Shown piece after piece: positions 13,584-27,600 of a stretch of DNA of 64,000 nt. The translations under genes and the position numbers were made by a program. The first letter of the stretch is position 1. Every line of letters starts with the position of its first letter. The DNA is taken from the NCBI GenBank assembly GCA_949130485.1, contig OX422183.1, positions 8,522,636 through 8,586,635 of the forward strand. The letters run 5' to 3'. Under the pieces are notes generated by a model, which saw only the letters and a program-made list of their open reading frames with translations, did no database searches and had not been told where the DNA came from. Origin of the DNA: Agelas oroides (Eukaryota > Porifera > Demospongiae > Agelasida > Agelasidae).

Positions 13584-13747
13584 CTGGAACTGCTTTAACG
13601 ATTTTGCATTCCGGTGTGGGGGGGGGGGGCTGGGAACAATTAAGGCTAATGATATAGCAGGTTGTTTGAACTCAGAAATGCAAGGGATTTGCAGATTAAA
13701 AATGTATACACTATGATACCAGCTAGTAGTACATTACAGTCTGACCA

Positions 13748-13803
13748 TAACCTCATTCCCCGGCTCTCTTCACAAGTTGTGGAGAGAGCCCAGAACGAGG
13801 CTA
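13748..13803. mobile_element. Short TAGCC-type foldback MITE
   Basis: TAACCTCATTCCCCGGCTCT and its imperfect reverse complement ending GAACGAGGCTA enclose a 12-nt loop. The sequence between here and 14100 shows no recognisable gene; a 61-codon frame at 13880-14065 has no known relatives that I recognise. Confidence 0.6.
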
Positions 13804-14458
13804 AGCTATGTTCCACAACGAAATAGGATTAGTGCTGCATAACAAACTTATTCTCATCTCCAGACCAAGTTTTTAACGCATGGCCTCATTGAAGAATAGG
13901 GTCTTGACACCTTTACTGGAAAAACTGGGACCTAATTATAAAGTCTATTGGCATGTTGTTGCACGATCAAATTGTTTATACATCATCAAAGATAGCCAGC
14001 TTGCAGATTATTGGTTGCCAATGCTTATACCATCAGTAACTGATGAGTTTCCAATTAACACCTAAAATTCAGAGGCGCCTCTGCAATTTATGCTATCAGT
14101 AACTGAAAATGTGATAAGCTTCCAATTAACACCTAAAATAGTCTATCAAGCCAGACCATCTCTCACCCTCCTGAAAAGTGAGAGAGGGTCTAGCAGATGT
14201 TATTAGTATGCATGAGATGCTGACCAATCAGATCCATTTTGAGACAGTAGCAACACCTTGGCTTCAGTATCAGAGAGTCGGTAGACTCTCTATGTAGGGA
14301 TGGCACCGATGCGCAATATATGCAATACTTAAGCAAAAGCCGTATAACTTCACCACAAACGCGCCCAGGCTTCCTCTTTGAGTGCCTTTGTGATCAGCAA
14401 GACTGCGGAAGACAGCTAAACACAAAAGTGTGCGCTAGGAAAAGTGCCATTTTTCTTA

Positions 14459-14689
<231 letters not shown>

Positions 14690-14902
14690 TTTGTTCAAAC
14701 AGCAATAACTCAAAAACGGTTCAAGCACTCACCGTAATTTTAGCACGAAACTGATGCTTATCACAGTGCGGAGCTCTATGACCACTCAGCGTCTTCTTAG
14801 CTTCAAATTCACCCTGGTAAACAAAAGCCATTCACAACACTCTGAGGCTGCTGTGCGTTGCTTATGACGCCATTTTCTAATTGTGTACGCATGCGCACAC
14901 GA

Positions 14903-14952
14903 AGTCTCGTTCCCAGACCAAAGACCATGGTCATTGGTCTAGAAGCGAGACT
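14903..14952. mobile_element. Short TAGCC-family foldback
   Basis: AGTCTCGTTCCCAGACC and GGTCTAGAAGCGAGACT form inverted arms around a 17-nt loop. Related to the other foldbacks in this nest, with a diverged outer end. Confidence 0.5.
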
Positions 14953-15066
14953 AGTACACAAGCGAAATCGCCAGCGACACTATCATAAGTCTGCAGTCTA
15001 CTCCAACTCACTGCTTAAGTTGTTGAAGAGGTTCCGTATAACGTAATGCTACCAAGAGGGTCATAC

Positions 15067-15119
15067 TAGCCTCATTACCAGGCCATGTGGGAGGAGGAAG
15101 TGGCCTGAGAACGAGGCTA
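15067..15119. mobile_element. Short TAGCC-type foldback MITE
   Basis: TAGCCTCATTACCAGGCCA and TGGCCTGAGAACGAGGCTA face each other across about 15 nt. Confidence 0.65.
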
Positions 15120-15198
15120 CAGCCATGAGCTGCCAGTAATAAAGGTTGTGAACTTGTGGTACGTTTTAGGAAGACCCCCATGCACTAACTGTAGTGTG

Positions 15199-15307
15199 AA
15201 AAAGATGTAGGGATGGGGCTTTGCCAATATGTTGACCTTTGCTTTCATGCGTTTAATATCCCTACCTTGTTTGCCTACTTTTTGGCATGCCATCCCTACA
15301 TCTTTTT
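15199..15307. mobile_element. ATGTAGGGATG-type foldback MITE
   Basis: AAAAAGATGTAGGGATGG and CCATCCCTACATCTTTTT are inverted ends of a 109-bp unit. The same end motif recurs at 19611-19650 and around the 39498-41333 insertion, so this is a family. Confidence 0.65.
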
Positions 15308-15377
15308 ACATTTTTAATGTTTTTAAGTCTTGTATATGTAAGACTAATACTGGTGCAGTTTTAGGGCTGCAGATTAA

Positions 15378-18300
15378 GGTGGCGGCGGAAGTCACTCGGC
15401 GGAGGTTAACAAAAACATAAACCTGGGTTACAGTCAGGACTGGTGTTACTCCTAGTTTCAGGGTTAGGGTTTGGTTTAGGGCAATCTTGCTTTGCCTAAT
15501 TTTAAAAAAGGGTTTTAGTAGCTTATTAATATATTCATGACCCAAAATTGCCACTCGATGGACACATCTACATGCTCGCTGTAGGTAGCGTCCTAACCAC
15601 CAATGTATCTCAAATCAGTCTGTGCCAGCTTTTGTTCAGAGCTACTCTCAAAGTCAGGCTAGACTCATGTTTGTCACTACTCTTGGAATGGACAACTTTG
15701 ACTGCACCAAAATGAATGCACATTTTAAAAAATTCACAGCTTGTCTACGGGAGGAGCTCATTCACGAGTGGAAGCAAGCGTTACTAAAACTAAACAACTC
15801 ACGGCTCTGTTCCACACACAACCACTCTTCAGCTTTCTTCTCTACTGCAGCGTAGTACCAACGATCATAGATAATAGAGAAGGATATGGATTGGAAACGC
15901 AATGATTTCGTGTTCTATTCACGTTACGCATTATGTCGTTTTAGAATAGACAAGTGAAGCTACCAGAATTGACGAAAATCGCTTCTACAAGCTGTTCCTC
16001 GACCCAGGAGGTCTCACAAGACTTGAATAAAGCCGGCGTAGTGGCATTAAATTTGATCTAAATGGAACTCGACCAATTCTTTGCCTGGTATGCATTTCAG
16101 AGCGGCTTGTCAGCGTTCGAAAGCTACTATTGGAAGCTACTGCTCCGCCCCCTACTAGATCCACTGCTCCTTGCTAATGCCACGTTGCAACACAGTGAGC
16201 CCAGTACGAATTATATCTCTGATATGAAACCTTGGGAAGCTACCGTTACTGACTTGTAGTCCCACAAACACTTGTACCGTGTACCGTCTACAAAGCTGGA
16301 TTTCTCCCGGCCTATCATCCGTTATTTTTTGCCAATGCCATGTTGCAATACAACAGCTCCAGTACAAATTATATCTCTGAAATGGAACTTTGAGAAGCTC
16401 TTGATAGTGACTTGTAGTCCCACAAAGGTTTGTTTTGCCATTTACACATAAAAGGCTGGATTTCTCCCATCTTACACTGTTTATGGGGACTTGTTTTTAG
16501 CTTCGTACAATCTAACAATGCATGACAAATTGCATGATCCTACTAGCTGGTTCTGGTATAATGGCTACAGTCCCACAAAGGTACCGCATTCCTGTGATTT
16601 TCAATGCGTAACGCGTAACACGGATAAGATCAAAGGGCATGCCGCGTTCAGTATGGGCGTTAATGGCAGATTGATCACGTGAGTTACGTGCGTTTCCAAT
16701 CCATATCCTACTCTACTATCTATGCAACGATATATTGCGCATTCTAGTTAAAGCCCAGCCCAGCACTTGAAGCACCGGACCACGGTCACCTACTAGGCTT
16801 GGCATACGATCGCAAGGCCTGGGCCTACCCAATGAGTACAGCCTTGGCCACTGTGGCCTTTCTGCTGCTTCTAGACACAAGCTTGCTTTCACAAGCAGGC
16901 ATTACGCACTACTCACAGCTACTAACACTACAGCACTCTACTAAACTCCTTTTTTTTTTTCTTTTCTTTTTTAAGTCGATCTAAGCTTATCTTCAAAGTT
17001 CCGACCACCACATGAGGCACCCTGTATTTTTGAGGTTGACAAACCTGAAATCCAAGCTGATAGACTTCTTTGTCTTCTTAATCGGTTAGCAAATAGTCAG
17101 TTTTGGGAGTCTTCAACTGTTCTCGGTCCATATAATTGGGAATTTTCCCAGCTTCCTGTCGGCATTGGCATCCAATAATGCATCTATAATTGGCATCCAA
17201 TAATTTATAGTTGGCATCCAATAATGCAATTATAATTAAGTTAGTTAAGATGTGGCCTGGCAGAATCCCTGGTGTGGTGGTCGGAACTTTGAAGATAAGC
17301 TTAGCAGTGACTAGAGTGGTAACTGCATCCCAAGTGAAAAGTATCGGGTGTAGGTGGCAGGCCATTTCGTCCTACCCATAACAGACCATTGAGCAGATCC
17401 ACTAGAGGCACACACTTCCATGGTGCATGGTGAGCAAGCAGCAAGGGCACAAACTTTGACTAAGAGAAACCCACTAACTACACATAGTGTGGAAGCCTGG
17501 CTAGATTAGGGCAAAAGTGGAACAGGGAACAGGGGATTGGGGTTAGGTGCACAATCCAACTTCTAACATTACATAGTCATTGGGTGTAGAGTGAAGTGAA
17601 GCTTACTTGGTATTGCCAATTAGAAGAGGGGTGCTAATAGGTGGTAATTGAAGCCATGTAGAGGCAAGATGATACAAAGGCAGCCAACTTGCTGGGCAGA
17701 AGATGGCCATGCTACTGTTGTATGCATCTATATCTAAATTGTATAGAAAATAAGAACACCACACATATGCTATACTGAAAGACATCAGTCGGTGTTGTAA
17801 AGAAGCACCATTGCCATCAAAAGCTCTGTGGAGGCATGGCATGTGCTGTAGTGAGCAAGCCTGTAGCGAAGTGCGCACTTCACTTAAGTATCAAAGTGAC
17901 TCAGTGGCGTAGCCAGATTACAGTCGATGCTAGGGCACAGCGTGGGCACAGTACGTTTGTGGGAATTTCAGCGCAAAACGAAGGAACAAAGTTGGGGGGT
18001 AGGGGGGGGGGGGATGCTCCCCCAGAAAATTTTGGAATTTTTGAGCTTACCAGGTCAGTTCTGAGGCTATTTCAGGCCATACCATCGCCTTGAATCAGGA
18101 GCATTCCCACTATGCCGGATTTGTGCGTGGTGTAAAGTCGCTTCATTACTCACGGCAAACTCGCGTGCAGTGAGATCAGGGGAGAGTACGAGACTTCGTT
18201 ATAATAACAGTAAGTCTCGTACGCTCCCCTGATCCCACTGCACGCGATTTCTGAGGATACAGATAGCTATCTGCGCTGCTAGATTAGCACCCGATCGCGG

Positions 18301-19514
18301 TCGACAACGGCACTTTCGGCGTCGATAATTTGCAAGCGCGCCTGCAGTTGGTGGGGCACGGCCTCCAGTTACTGGGGCTACGCCACTGAAGTGACTTGTA
18401 GCTCAGTGTGGCTGTGCTGTATCGGTAATCTGCTACCAGAAAGTTGTAGCTAATAGACCTAGCTTGTTAACAGTGTACCTACCTTAGTTATTATGACAAG
18501 GCTCCAGACCTGCAAGTCAGGATGAAGTTTAGTGTGGTCACTGAAGTGTCAACGTTTTTGATCATAACTCAGGTTAGCAGTGGTTTAAAAAAAATATCGC
18601 ATACTCTCATTTTTGTTGACAAATGTATGGTTCTGTGGATTAGCTCTCGACCTTAGTGCTTGCACAGTAGATACTTCAATGATAACTTTTTCAAGCTGTG
18701 GTGTCAAACTTCCGTAAGTCCTCTCAGGCTTGGAAAGAAAGGCTAAAACATTGAACAGACACATGCACTTTTGTGGCTTTTCATTCATTCATTACTATTT
18801 CTTTCCACTTGGGGTGTAATTTGCAAAGAAGGAGTTTAGTAGAGTGCTGTAGTGTCAGTAGCTGTAGCTAGAAGCAGCAGAAAGGCCGCAGTGGCCAAGA
18901 CTGTGTTTGTTGAGTAGCCCTAGGTCTCGAAGCCATATGCCTAGCCTAGTTGGTGACCGTGGCCAGGTGCTTCAAGTGCTGGGCTGGGCTTTAACTAGAA
19001 TACGCAATATATCGTTGGTACTACGCTGTATTATCTATCGCCAAAGGAGGTGCAGAGTGGTTGTGTGTGGAACACAGCCGTGAGTTGTTTAGTGACACAA
19101 GGGGGAGAGGTGAGGCTAGTAATGCTTGCTTCCACTCATGAATGAGCCCCTCCCGTAGACAAGCTGAAAATATGCATTCATTGCAGTCAAAGTTGTCCAT
19201 TCCAAAAGTAGTGACAAACATGAGTCCAGCCTAACTTTAAGAGTAGCTCTGAACAAAAGCTGGCATCCAGTTGTATTGATTTGAGATACATTGGTGGTTA
19301 GGATGCTACCTACAGTGAGCATGTAGATGTGTCCATCGAGTGGCAATTTTGGGTTCATGAATATATTAAGAGCTACTAAAGCCCTTTTTAAAATTAGGCA
19401 AACTAAGATTGCCCTAAAGCAAACCCTAACCCAGAAACTAGGAGTAACCCTGGTCCTGACTGTAACTCAGGTTTAAGTTTTCGTTAACCTCCGCCGAGTG
19501 ACCGGCATGACACC
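15378..19514. mobile_element. 4.1-kb TTAA-flanked element with long inverted arms (copy 2)
   Basis: Flanked by TTAA at 15374-15377 and 19515-19518. The left arm (15378 to about 15860) and the right arm (about 19000-19514) are inverted copies of each other: both contain the CACTCGGCGGAGGTTAAC motif, the CAGTCAGGAC motif and the ACAACTTTGACTGCA region. The interior has a second inverted pair (16987-17015 and 17273-17301, AAGCTTATCTTCAAAGTTCC) and the hAT MITE at 17902. TTAA flanks suggest piggyBac-like mobilisation, but no transposase is visible. The interior 15870-16690 is unlike the other copies and has no recognised gene. Confidence 0.6.
17902..18388. mobile_element. hAT-type MITE (copy 2) with the same 8-bp target duplication
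   Basis: Same termini and same AAGTGACT flanks (17894-17901 and 18389-18396) as the copy at 266-777, so the two were duplicated with their host repeat rather than inserted twice. This copy lacks a short stretch near the right end (the repeated GTGCCCCAG part). Confidence 0.8.
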
Positions 19515-19598
19515 TTAAAAACTAAAAGAGATTTAGGGATACATGTAGTACACCAAAACGTACACAAACAAGGGAGGGGAGAGAAGGGAAATATATAA

Positions 19599-19650
19599 AG
19601 CCTCATCCATCCCTACATCTTCGCAACAGACTACAAGATGTAGGAATGAG
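19599..19650. mobile_element. Short CCCTACAT foldback at the array junction
   Basis: CCTCATCCATCCCTACATCTT and AAGATGTAGGAATGAGG are inverted across a short loop, immediately before the array resumes. Confidence 0.55.
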
Positions 19651-21660
19651 GTTGGTATTGTCATATTGTAGACTTTCATCAGTATAATTTCTCTGATGAG
19701 GTCACTTGTTTATCTTCTTTTCCCACATGAACTGGTTCATTCCCTCCTACTCAGTCGGTAAGTTGACTATTCATATGATACATGTGCACAATGTCATACG
19801 ATGTTACTCGTAGGCAAACATGTAATAATTAGTAAGAAACTCTGTCACATACCGTCCATGTAGGTAGATACCTTTCCCCATTTCTCCTCTTCTTATTTAC
19901 CTCCTTCCATCCACCACTTCTCTTTCCGTCCCATGTCCCACCCTCTCTAACATTTTATGATGTCACTGTCACAAGTGATTACAATACATCCCACCCGTAT
20001 TAGCAAACAAGCCAGATAATTATGCAATAGAACAGTGAGCATGATAACACAACTAGTGTGTGATAAACAATGGCATGTGCAGAATTTAACACAAAATCAA
20101 TGGCATGTGCAGAATTTAACACAAAATCTTTGGTTGGTATTGTCATATTGTAGACTTTCATCAGTATGATGAGGTTACATAATAATATTGCTTCACTTGT
20201 TTATCTTCTTTTCCCACATGAACTGGTTCATTCCCTCCTACTCAGATCGTAAGTTGACTATTCGAATGATACATGTGCACATTGTCTTAGAAAGTCACTT
20301 GTAGGAAAACATGCAACAATTAGTAAGAATCTCTGTCACATCCCGTCCATGTAGGTACGTGGATACCTTTCCCCATTTCTCCTCTTCTAATATGCCTTCT
20401 CCCATCTCCCTCTTCTCTTTCCCTCCCAAGTTCCACCCTCTTCCGTCTCCATTCTAACATTTTAAATAATCTCACTGTCACAAGATATTACAATACCACC
20501 CACCCGTATTAGCAAACAAGCCAGATATGCAATAGAACAGTGAGCATGATAACACAACTAGTGTGTGATAAACAATGGCATGAGGAGAATTTAGCACAAA
20601 AGTGTTTGGTTGGTATTGTCATATTGTAGACTTTCATCAGTAATAATTTCTCTGATGAGGTTACATAATAATGTTGTTTCACTTGTTTATCTTCTTTTCC
20701 CACATGAACATGTTTCATTCCCTCCTACTCAGTTGGTAAGTTGACTATTCATATGATACATGTGCACATTGTCATACAATGTTACTCGTAGGCAAACACG
20801 CAACAATTAGTAAGAAACTCTGTCACATACCGTCCATGTAGGTAGATACTTTTCCCCATTTTTGCTCTTCTTATTCGCCTTCTCCCATCCCCCACTTCTC
20901 TTTCCCTCCCATATCCAACCCTCTCTAACATTTAATGACCTCACTGTCACAAGAGATTAGAATTACCACCCACCCGTATTAGCAAACAAGCCAGATATAC
21001 AATACAACAGTGAGCATGATAACACAACTCGTGTTTGGAAAAGCAATGGCATGTGCAGAATTTAGCACGAAAATCTTTGGTTGGTATTGTCATATTGTAG
21101 ACTTTCATCAGTATAATTTCTGTGATGAGGTTACATAATAATATTGCTTCACTTGTTTATCTTCATTTCCCACATGAACTGGTTCATTCCCTCCTACTCA
21201 GCTGGTAAGTTGACTATTCGAATGATACATGTGCATATTGTCATTCGATGTCACTCGTAGGCAAACACGTAATAATTAGTAAGAAACTCTGTCACATTCC
21301 GTCCATGTAGGTAGATACTTTTCCCCATTTCTTCTTATTCGGATTCTCCCATCCCCCACTTCTCTTTGTGTCCCATGTCCAGCCATTTATGACCTTACTG
21401 TCACAAGAGATTACAATTACCACTCACCTGTATTAGCAAACAAGCCAGATATGCAATAGAACTGTGATCATGATAATACAACTAGTGTGTGGAAAAGCAA
21501 TTGCATGTGTAGAATTTAACACAAAAAGTCTTTGTTTGGTATTGTCATATTGTAGACTTTCATCAGTATAATTTCTGTGATGAGGTTATATAATGATATT
21601 GTTTCACTTGTTTATCTTCTTTTCACACATGAACTGGTTCATTCCATCCTACTCAGATCG
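19651..21660 (+). repeat. Microexon-like tandem array, mixed divergent units (5 triplets)
   Basis: The array resumes after the transposon nest with GGTTGGTATTGTCATATTG. Triplets: 19755 TCG, 20246 ATC, 20733 TTG, 21202 CTG, 21657 ATC (S I L L I). Unit spacing is 455-491 bp. Units resemble the 470-bp subfamily and grade into the homogenised 455-bp form that follows. The first unit contains a short internal duplication around 20075-20130. Confidence 0.88.
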
Positions 21661-24600
21661 TAAGTTGACTATTCATATGATACATGTGCACATTGTATAC
21701 AATGTCACTCATAATAGGCAAATACCCAAGAATTAGTACGAAACTCTGTCACATGCCGTCCATGTAGGTAGATACCTTTCCCCATTTTACCTCTTCTTAT
21801 TCGCCTTCTCCCATCCCCCAATTCTCTTTCCCTCCCATATACAACCCTCTCTAACATTTAATGACCTCACTGTCACAAGATATTACAAGATCACCCACCC
21901 GTATTAGCACACAAGCCAGATATACAATAGAACTGTGATCATGATAATACAACTAGTGTGTGGAAAAGCAATTGCATGTGTAGAATTTAACACGAAAAGT
22001 CTTTGTTTGGTATTGTCATATTGTAGACTTTCAACAGTATAATTTCTGTGATGAGGTTATATAATGATATTGTTTCACTTGTTTATCTTCTTTTCACACA
22101 TGAACTGGTTCATTCCATCCTACTCAGATCGTAAGTTGACTATTCATATGATACATGTGCACATTGTCATTCGATGTCACTCGTAGGCAAACACGTAATA
22201 ATTAGTAAGAAACTCTGTCACATTTCGTCCATGTAGGTAGATACTTTTCCCCATTTCTTCTTATTCGGATTCTCCCATCCCCCACTTCTCTTTGTGTCCC
22301 ATGTCCAGCCATTTATGACCTTACTGTCACAAGAGATTACAATTACCACCCACCCGTATTAGCAAACAAGCCAGATATGCAATAGAACTGTGATCATGAT
22401 AATACAACTAGTGTGTGGAAAAGCAATTGCATGTGTAGAATTTAACACGAAAAGTCTTTGTTTGGTATTGTCATATTGTAGACTTTCAACAGTATAATTT
22501 CTGTGATGAGGTTATATAATGATATTGTTTCACTTGTTTATCTTCTTTTCACACATGAACTGGTTCATTCCATCCTACTCAGATCGTAAGTTGACTATTC
22601 ATATGATACATGTGCACATTGTCATTCGATGTCACTCGTAGGCAAACACGTAATAATTAGTAAGAAACTCTGTCACATTTCGTCCATGTAGGTAGATACT
22701 TTTCCCCATTTCTTCTTATTCGGATTCTCCCATCCCCCACTTCTCTTTGTGTCCCATGTCCAGCCATTTATGACCTTACTGTCACAAGAGATTACAATTA
22801 CCACCCACCCGTATTAGCAAACAAGCCAGATATGCAATAGAACTGTGATCATGATAATACAACTAGTGTGTGGAAAAGCAATTGCATGTGTAGAATTTAA
22901 CACGAAAAGTCTTTGTTTGGTATTGTCATATTGTAGACTTTCAACAGTATAATTTCTGTGATGAGGTTATATAATGATATTGTTTCACTTGTTTATCTTC
23001 TTTTCACACATGAACTGGTTCATTCCATCCTACTCAGCTCGTAAGTTGACTATTCATATGATACATGTGCACATTGTCATTCGATGTCACTCGTAGGCAA
23101 ACACGTAATAATTAGTAAGAAACTCTGTCACATTTCGTCCATGTAGGTAGATACTTTTCCCCATTTCTTCTTATTCGGATTCTCCCATCCCCCACTTCTC
23201 TTTGTGTCCCATGTCCAGCCATTTATGACCTTACTGTCACAAGAGATTACAATTACCACCCACCCGTATTAGCAAACAAGCCAGATATGCAATAGAACTG
23301 TGATCATGATAATACAACTAGTGTGTGGAAAAGCAATTGCATGTGTAGATTTTAACACGAAAAGTCTTTGTTTGGTATTGTCATATTGTAGACTTTCAAC
23401 AGTATAATTTCTGTGATGAGGTTATATAATGATATTGTTTCACTTGTTTATCTTCTTTTCACACATGAACTGGTTCATTCCATCCTACTCAGATCGTAAG
23501 TTGACTATTCATATGATACATGTGCACATTGTCATTCGATGTCACTCGTAGGCAAACACGTAATAATTAGTAAGAAACTCTGTCATATTTCGTCCATGTA
23601 GGTAGATACTTTTCCCCATTTCTTCTTATTCGGATTCTCCCATCCCCCACTTCTCTTTGTGTCCCATGTCCAGCCATTTATGACCTTACTGTCACAAGAG
23701 ATTACAATTACCACCCACCCGTATTAGCAAACAAGCCAGATATGCAATAGAACTGTGATCATGATAATACAACTAGTGTGTGGAAAAGCAATTGCATGTG
23801 TAGAATTTAACACGAAAAGTCTTTGTTTGGTATTGTCATATTGTAGACTTTCAACAGTATAATTTCTGTGATGAGGTTATATAATGACATTGTTTCACTT
23901 GTTTATCTTCTTTTCACACATGAACTGGTTCATTCCATCCTACTCAGATCGTAAGTTGACTATTCATATGATACATGTGCACATTGTCATTCGATGTCAC
24001 TCGTAGGCAAACACGTAGTAATTAGTAAGAAACTCTGTCACATTTCGTCCATGTAGGTAGATACTTTTCCCCATTTCTTCTTATTCGGATTCTCCCATCC
24101 CCCACTTCTCTTTGTGTCCCATGTCCAGCCATTTATGACCTTACTGTCACAAGAGATTACAATTACCACCCACCCGAATTCGCAAACAAGCCAGATATGC
24201 AATAGAACTGTGATCATGATAATACAACTAGTGTGTGGAAAAGCAATTGCATGTGTAGAATTTAACACGAAAAGTCTTTGTTTGGTATTGTCATATTGTA
24301 GACTTTCAACAGTATAATTTCTGTGATGAGGTTATATAATGATATTGTTTCACTTGTTTATCTTCTTTTCACACATGAACTGGTTCATTCCATCCTACTC
24401 AGCTCGTAAGTTGACTATTCATATGATACATGTGCACATTGTCATTCGATGTCACTCGTAGGCAAACACGTAATAATTAGTAAGAAACTCTGTCACATTT
24501 CGTCCATGTAGGTAGATACTTTTCCCCATTTATTCTTATTCGGATTCTCCCATCCCCCACTTCTCTTTGTGTCCCATGTCCAGCCATTTATGAACTTACT

Positions 24601-27600
24601 GTCACAAGAGATTACAATTACCACCCACCCGTATTAGCAAACAAGCCAGATATGCAATAGAACTGTGATCATGATAATACAACTAGTGTGTGGAAAAGCA
24701 ATTGCATGTGTAGAATTTAACACGAAAAGTCTTTGTTTGGTATTGTCATATTGTAGACTTTCAACAGTATAATTTCTGTGATGAGGTTATATAATGATAT
24801 TGTTTCACTTGTTTATCTTCTTTTCACACATGAACTGGTTCATTCCCTCCTACTCAGTGTGTAAGTTGACTATTCATATGATACATGTGCACATTGTCAT
24901 TCGATGTCACTCGTAGGCAAACACGTAATAATTAGTAAGAAACTCTGTCACATTTCGTCCATGTAGGTAGATACTTTTCCCCATTTCTTCTTATTCGGAT
25001 TCTCCCATCCCCCACTTCTCTTTGTGTCCCATGTCCAGCCATTTATGACCTTACTGTCACAAGAGATTACAATTACCACCCACCCGTATTAGCAAACAAG
25101 CCAGATATGCAATAGAACTGTGATCATGATAATACAACTAGTGTGTGGAAAAGCAATTGCATGTGTAGAATTTAACACGAAAAGTCTTTGTTTGGTATTG
25201 TCATATTGTAGACTTTCAACAGTATAATTTCTGTGATGAGGTTATATAATAATGTTGTTTCACTTGTTTATCTTCTTTTCACACATGAACTGGTTCATTC
25301 CATCCTACTCAGATCGTAAGTTGACTATTCATATGATACATGTGCACATTGTCATTCGATGTCACTCGTAGGCAAACACGTACTAATTAGTAAGAAACTC
25401 TGTCACATTTCGTCCATGTAGGTAGATACTTTTCCCCATTTCTTCTTATTCGGATTCTCCCATCCCCCACTTCTCTTTGTGTCCCATGTCCAGCCATTTA
25501 TGACCTTACTGTCACAAGAGATTACAATTACCACCCACCCGTATTAGCAAACAAGCCAGATATGCAATAGAACTGTGATCATGATAATACAACTAGTGTG
25601 TGGAAAAGCAATTGCATGTGTAGAATTTAACACGAAAAGTCTTTGTTTGGTATTGTCATATTGTAGACTTTCAACAGTATAATTTCTGTGATGAGGTTAT
25701 ATAATGATATTGTTTCACTTGTTTATCTTCTTTTCACACATGAACTGGTTCATTCCATCCTACTCAGATCGTAAGTTGACTATTCATATGATACATGTGC
25801 ACATTGTCATTCGATGTCACTCGTAGGCAAACACGTAATAATTAGTAAGAAACTCTGTCACATTTCGTCCATGTAGGTAGATACTTTTCCCCATTTCTTC
25901 TTATTTGGATTCTCCCATCCCCCACTTCTCTTTGTGTCTCATGTCCAGCCATTTATGACCTTACTGTCACAAGAGATTACAATTACCACCCACCCGTATT
26001 AGCAAACAAGCCAGATATGCAATAGAACTGTGATCATGATAATACAACTAGTGTGTGGAAAAGCAATTGCATGTGTAGAATTTAACACGAAAAGTCTTTG
26101 TTTGGTATTGTCATATTGTAGACTTTCAACAGTATAATTTCTGTGATGAGGTTATATAATGATATTGTTTCACTTGTTTATCTTCTTTTCACACATGAAC
26201 TGGTTCATTCCATCCTACTCAGCTCGTAAGTTGACTATTCATATGATACATGTGCACATTGTCATTCGATGTCACTCGTAGGCAAACACGTAATAATTAG
26301 TAAGAAACTCTGTCACATTTCGTCCATGTAGGTAGATACTTTTCCCCATTTCTTCTTATTCGGATTCTCCCATCCCCCACTTCTCTTTGTGTCCCATGTC
26401 CAGCCATTTATGACCTTACTGTCACAAGAGATTACAATTACCACCCACCCGTATTAGCAAACAAGCCAGATATGCAATAGAACTGTGATCATGATAATAC
26501 AACTAGTGTGTGGAAAAGCAATTGCATGTGTAGAATTTAACACGAAAAGTCTTTGTTTGGTATTGTCATATTGTAGACTTTCAACAGTATAATTTCTGTG
26601 ATGAGGTTATATAATGATATTGTTTCACTTGTTTATCTTCTTTTCACACATGAACTGGTTCATTCCATCCTACTCAGCTCGTAAGTTGACTATTCATATG
26701 ATACATGTGCACATTGTCATTCGATGTCACTCGTAGGCAAACACGTAATAATTAGTAAGAAACTCTGTCACATTTCGTCCATGTAGGTAGATACTTTTCC
26801 CCATTTCTTCTTATTCGGATTCTCCCATCCCCCACTTCTCTTTGTGTCCCATGTCCAGCCATTTATGACCTTACTGTCACAAGAGATTACAATTACCACC
26901 CACCCGTATTAGCAAACAAGCCAGATATGCAATAGAACTGTGATCATGATAATACAACTAGTGTGTGGAAAAGCAATTGCATGTATAGAATTTAACACGA
27001 AAAGTCTTTGTTTGGTATTGTCATATTGTAGACTTTCAACAGTATAATTTCTGTGATGAGGTTATATAATGATATTGTTTCACTTGTTTGTCTTCTTTTC
27101 ACACATGAACTGGTTCATTCCATCCTACTCAGATCGTAAGTTGACTATTCATATGATACATGTGCACATTGTCATTCGATGTCACTCGTAGGCAAACACG
27201 TAATAATTAGTAAGAAACTCTGTCACATTTCGTCCATGTAGGTAGATACTTTTCCCCATTTCTTCTTATTCGGATTCTCCCATCCCCCACTTCTCTTTGT
27301 GTCCCATGTCCAGCCATTTATGACCTTACTGTCACAAGAGATTACAATTACCACCCACCCGTATTAGCAAACAAGCCAGATATGCAATAGAACTGTGATC
27401 ATGATAATACAACTAGTGTGTGGAAAAGCAATTGCATGTATAGAATTTAACACGAAAAGTCTTTGTTTGGTATTGTCATATTGTAGACTTTCAACAGTAT
27501 AATTTCTGTGATGAGGTTATATAATGATATTGTTTCACTTGTTTATCTTCTTTTCACACATGAACTGGTTCATTCCATCCTACTCAGATCGTAAGTTGAC

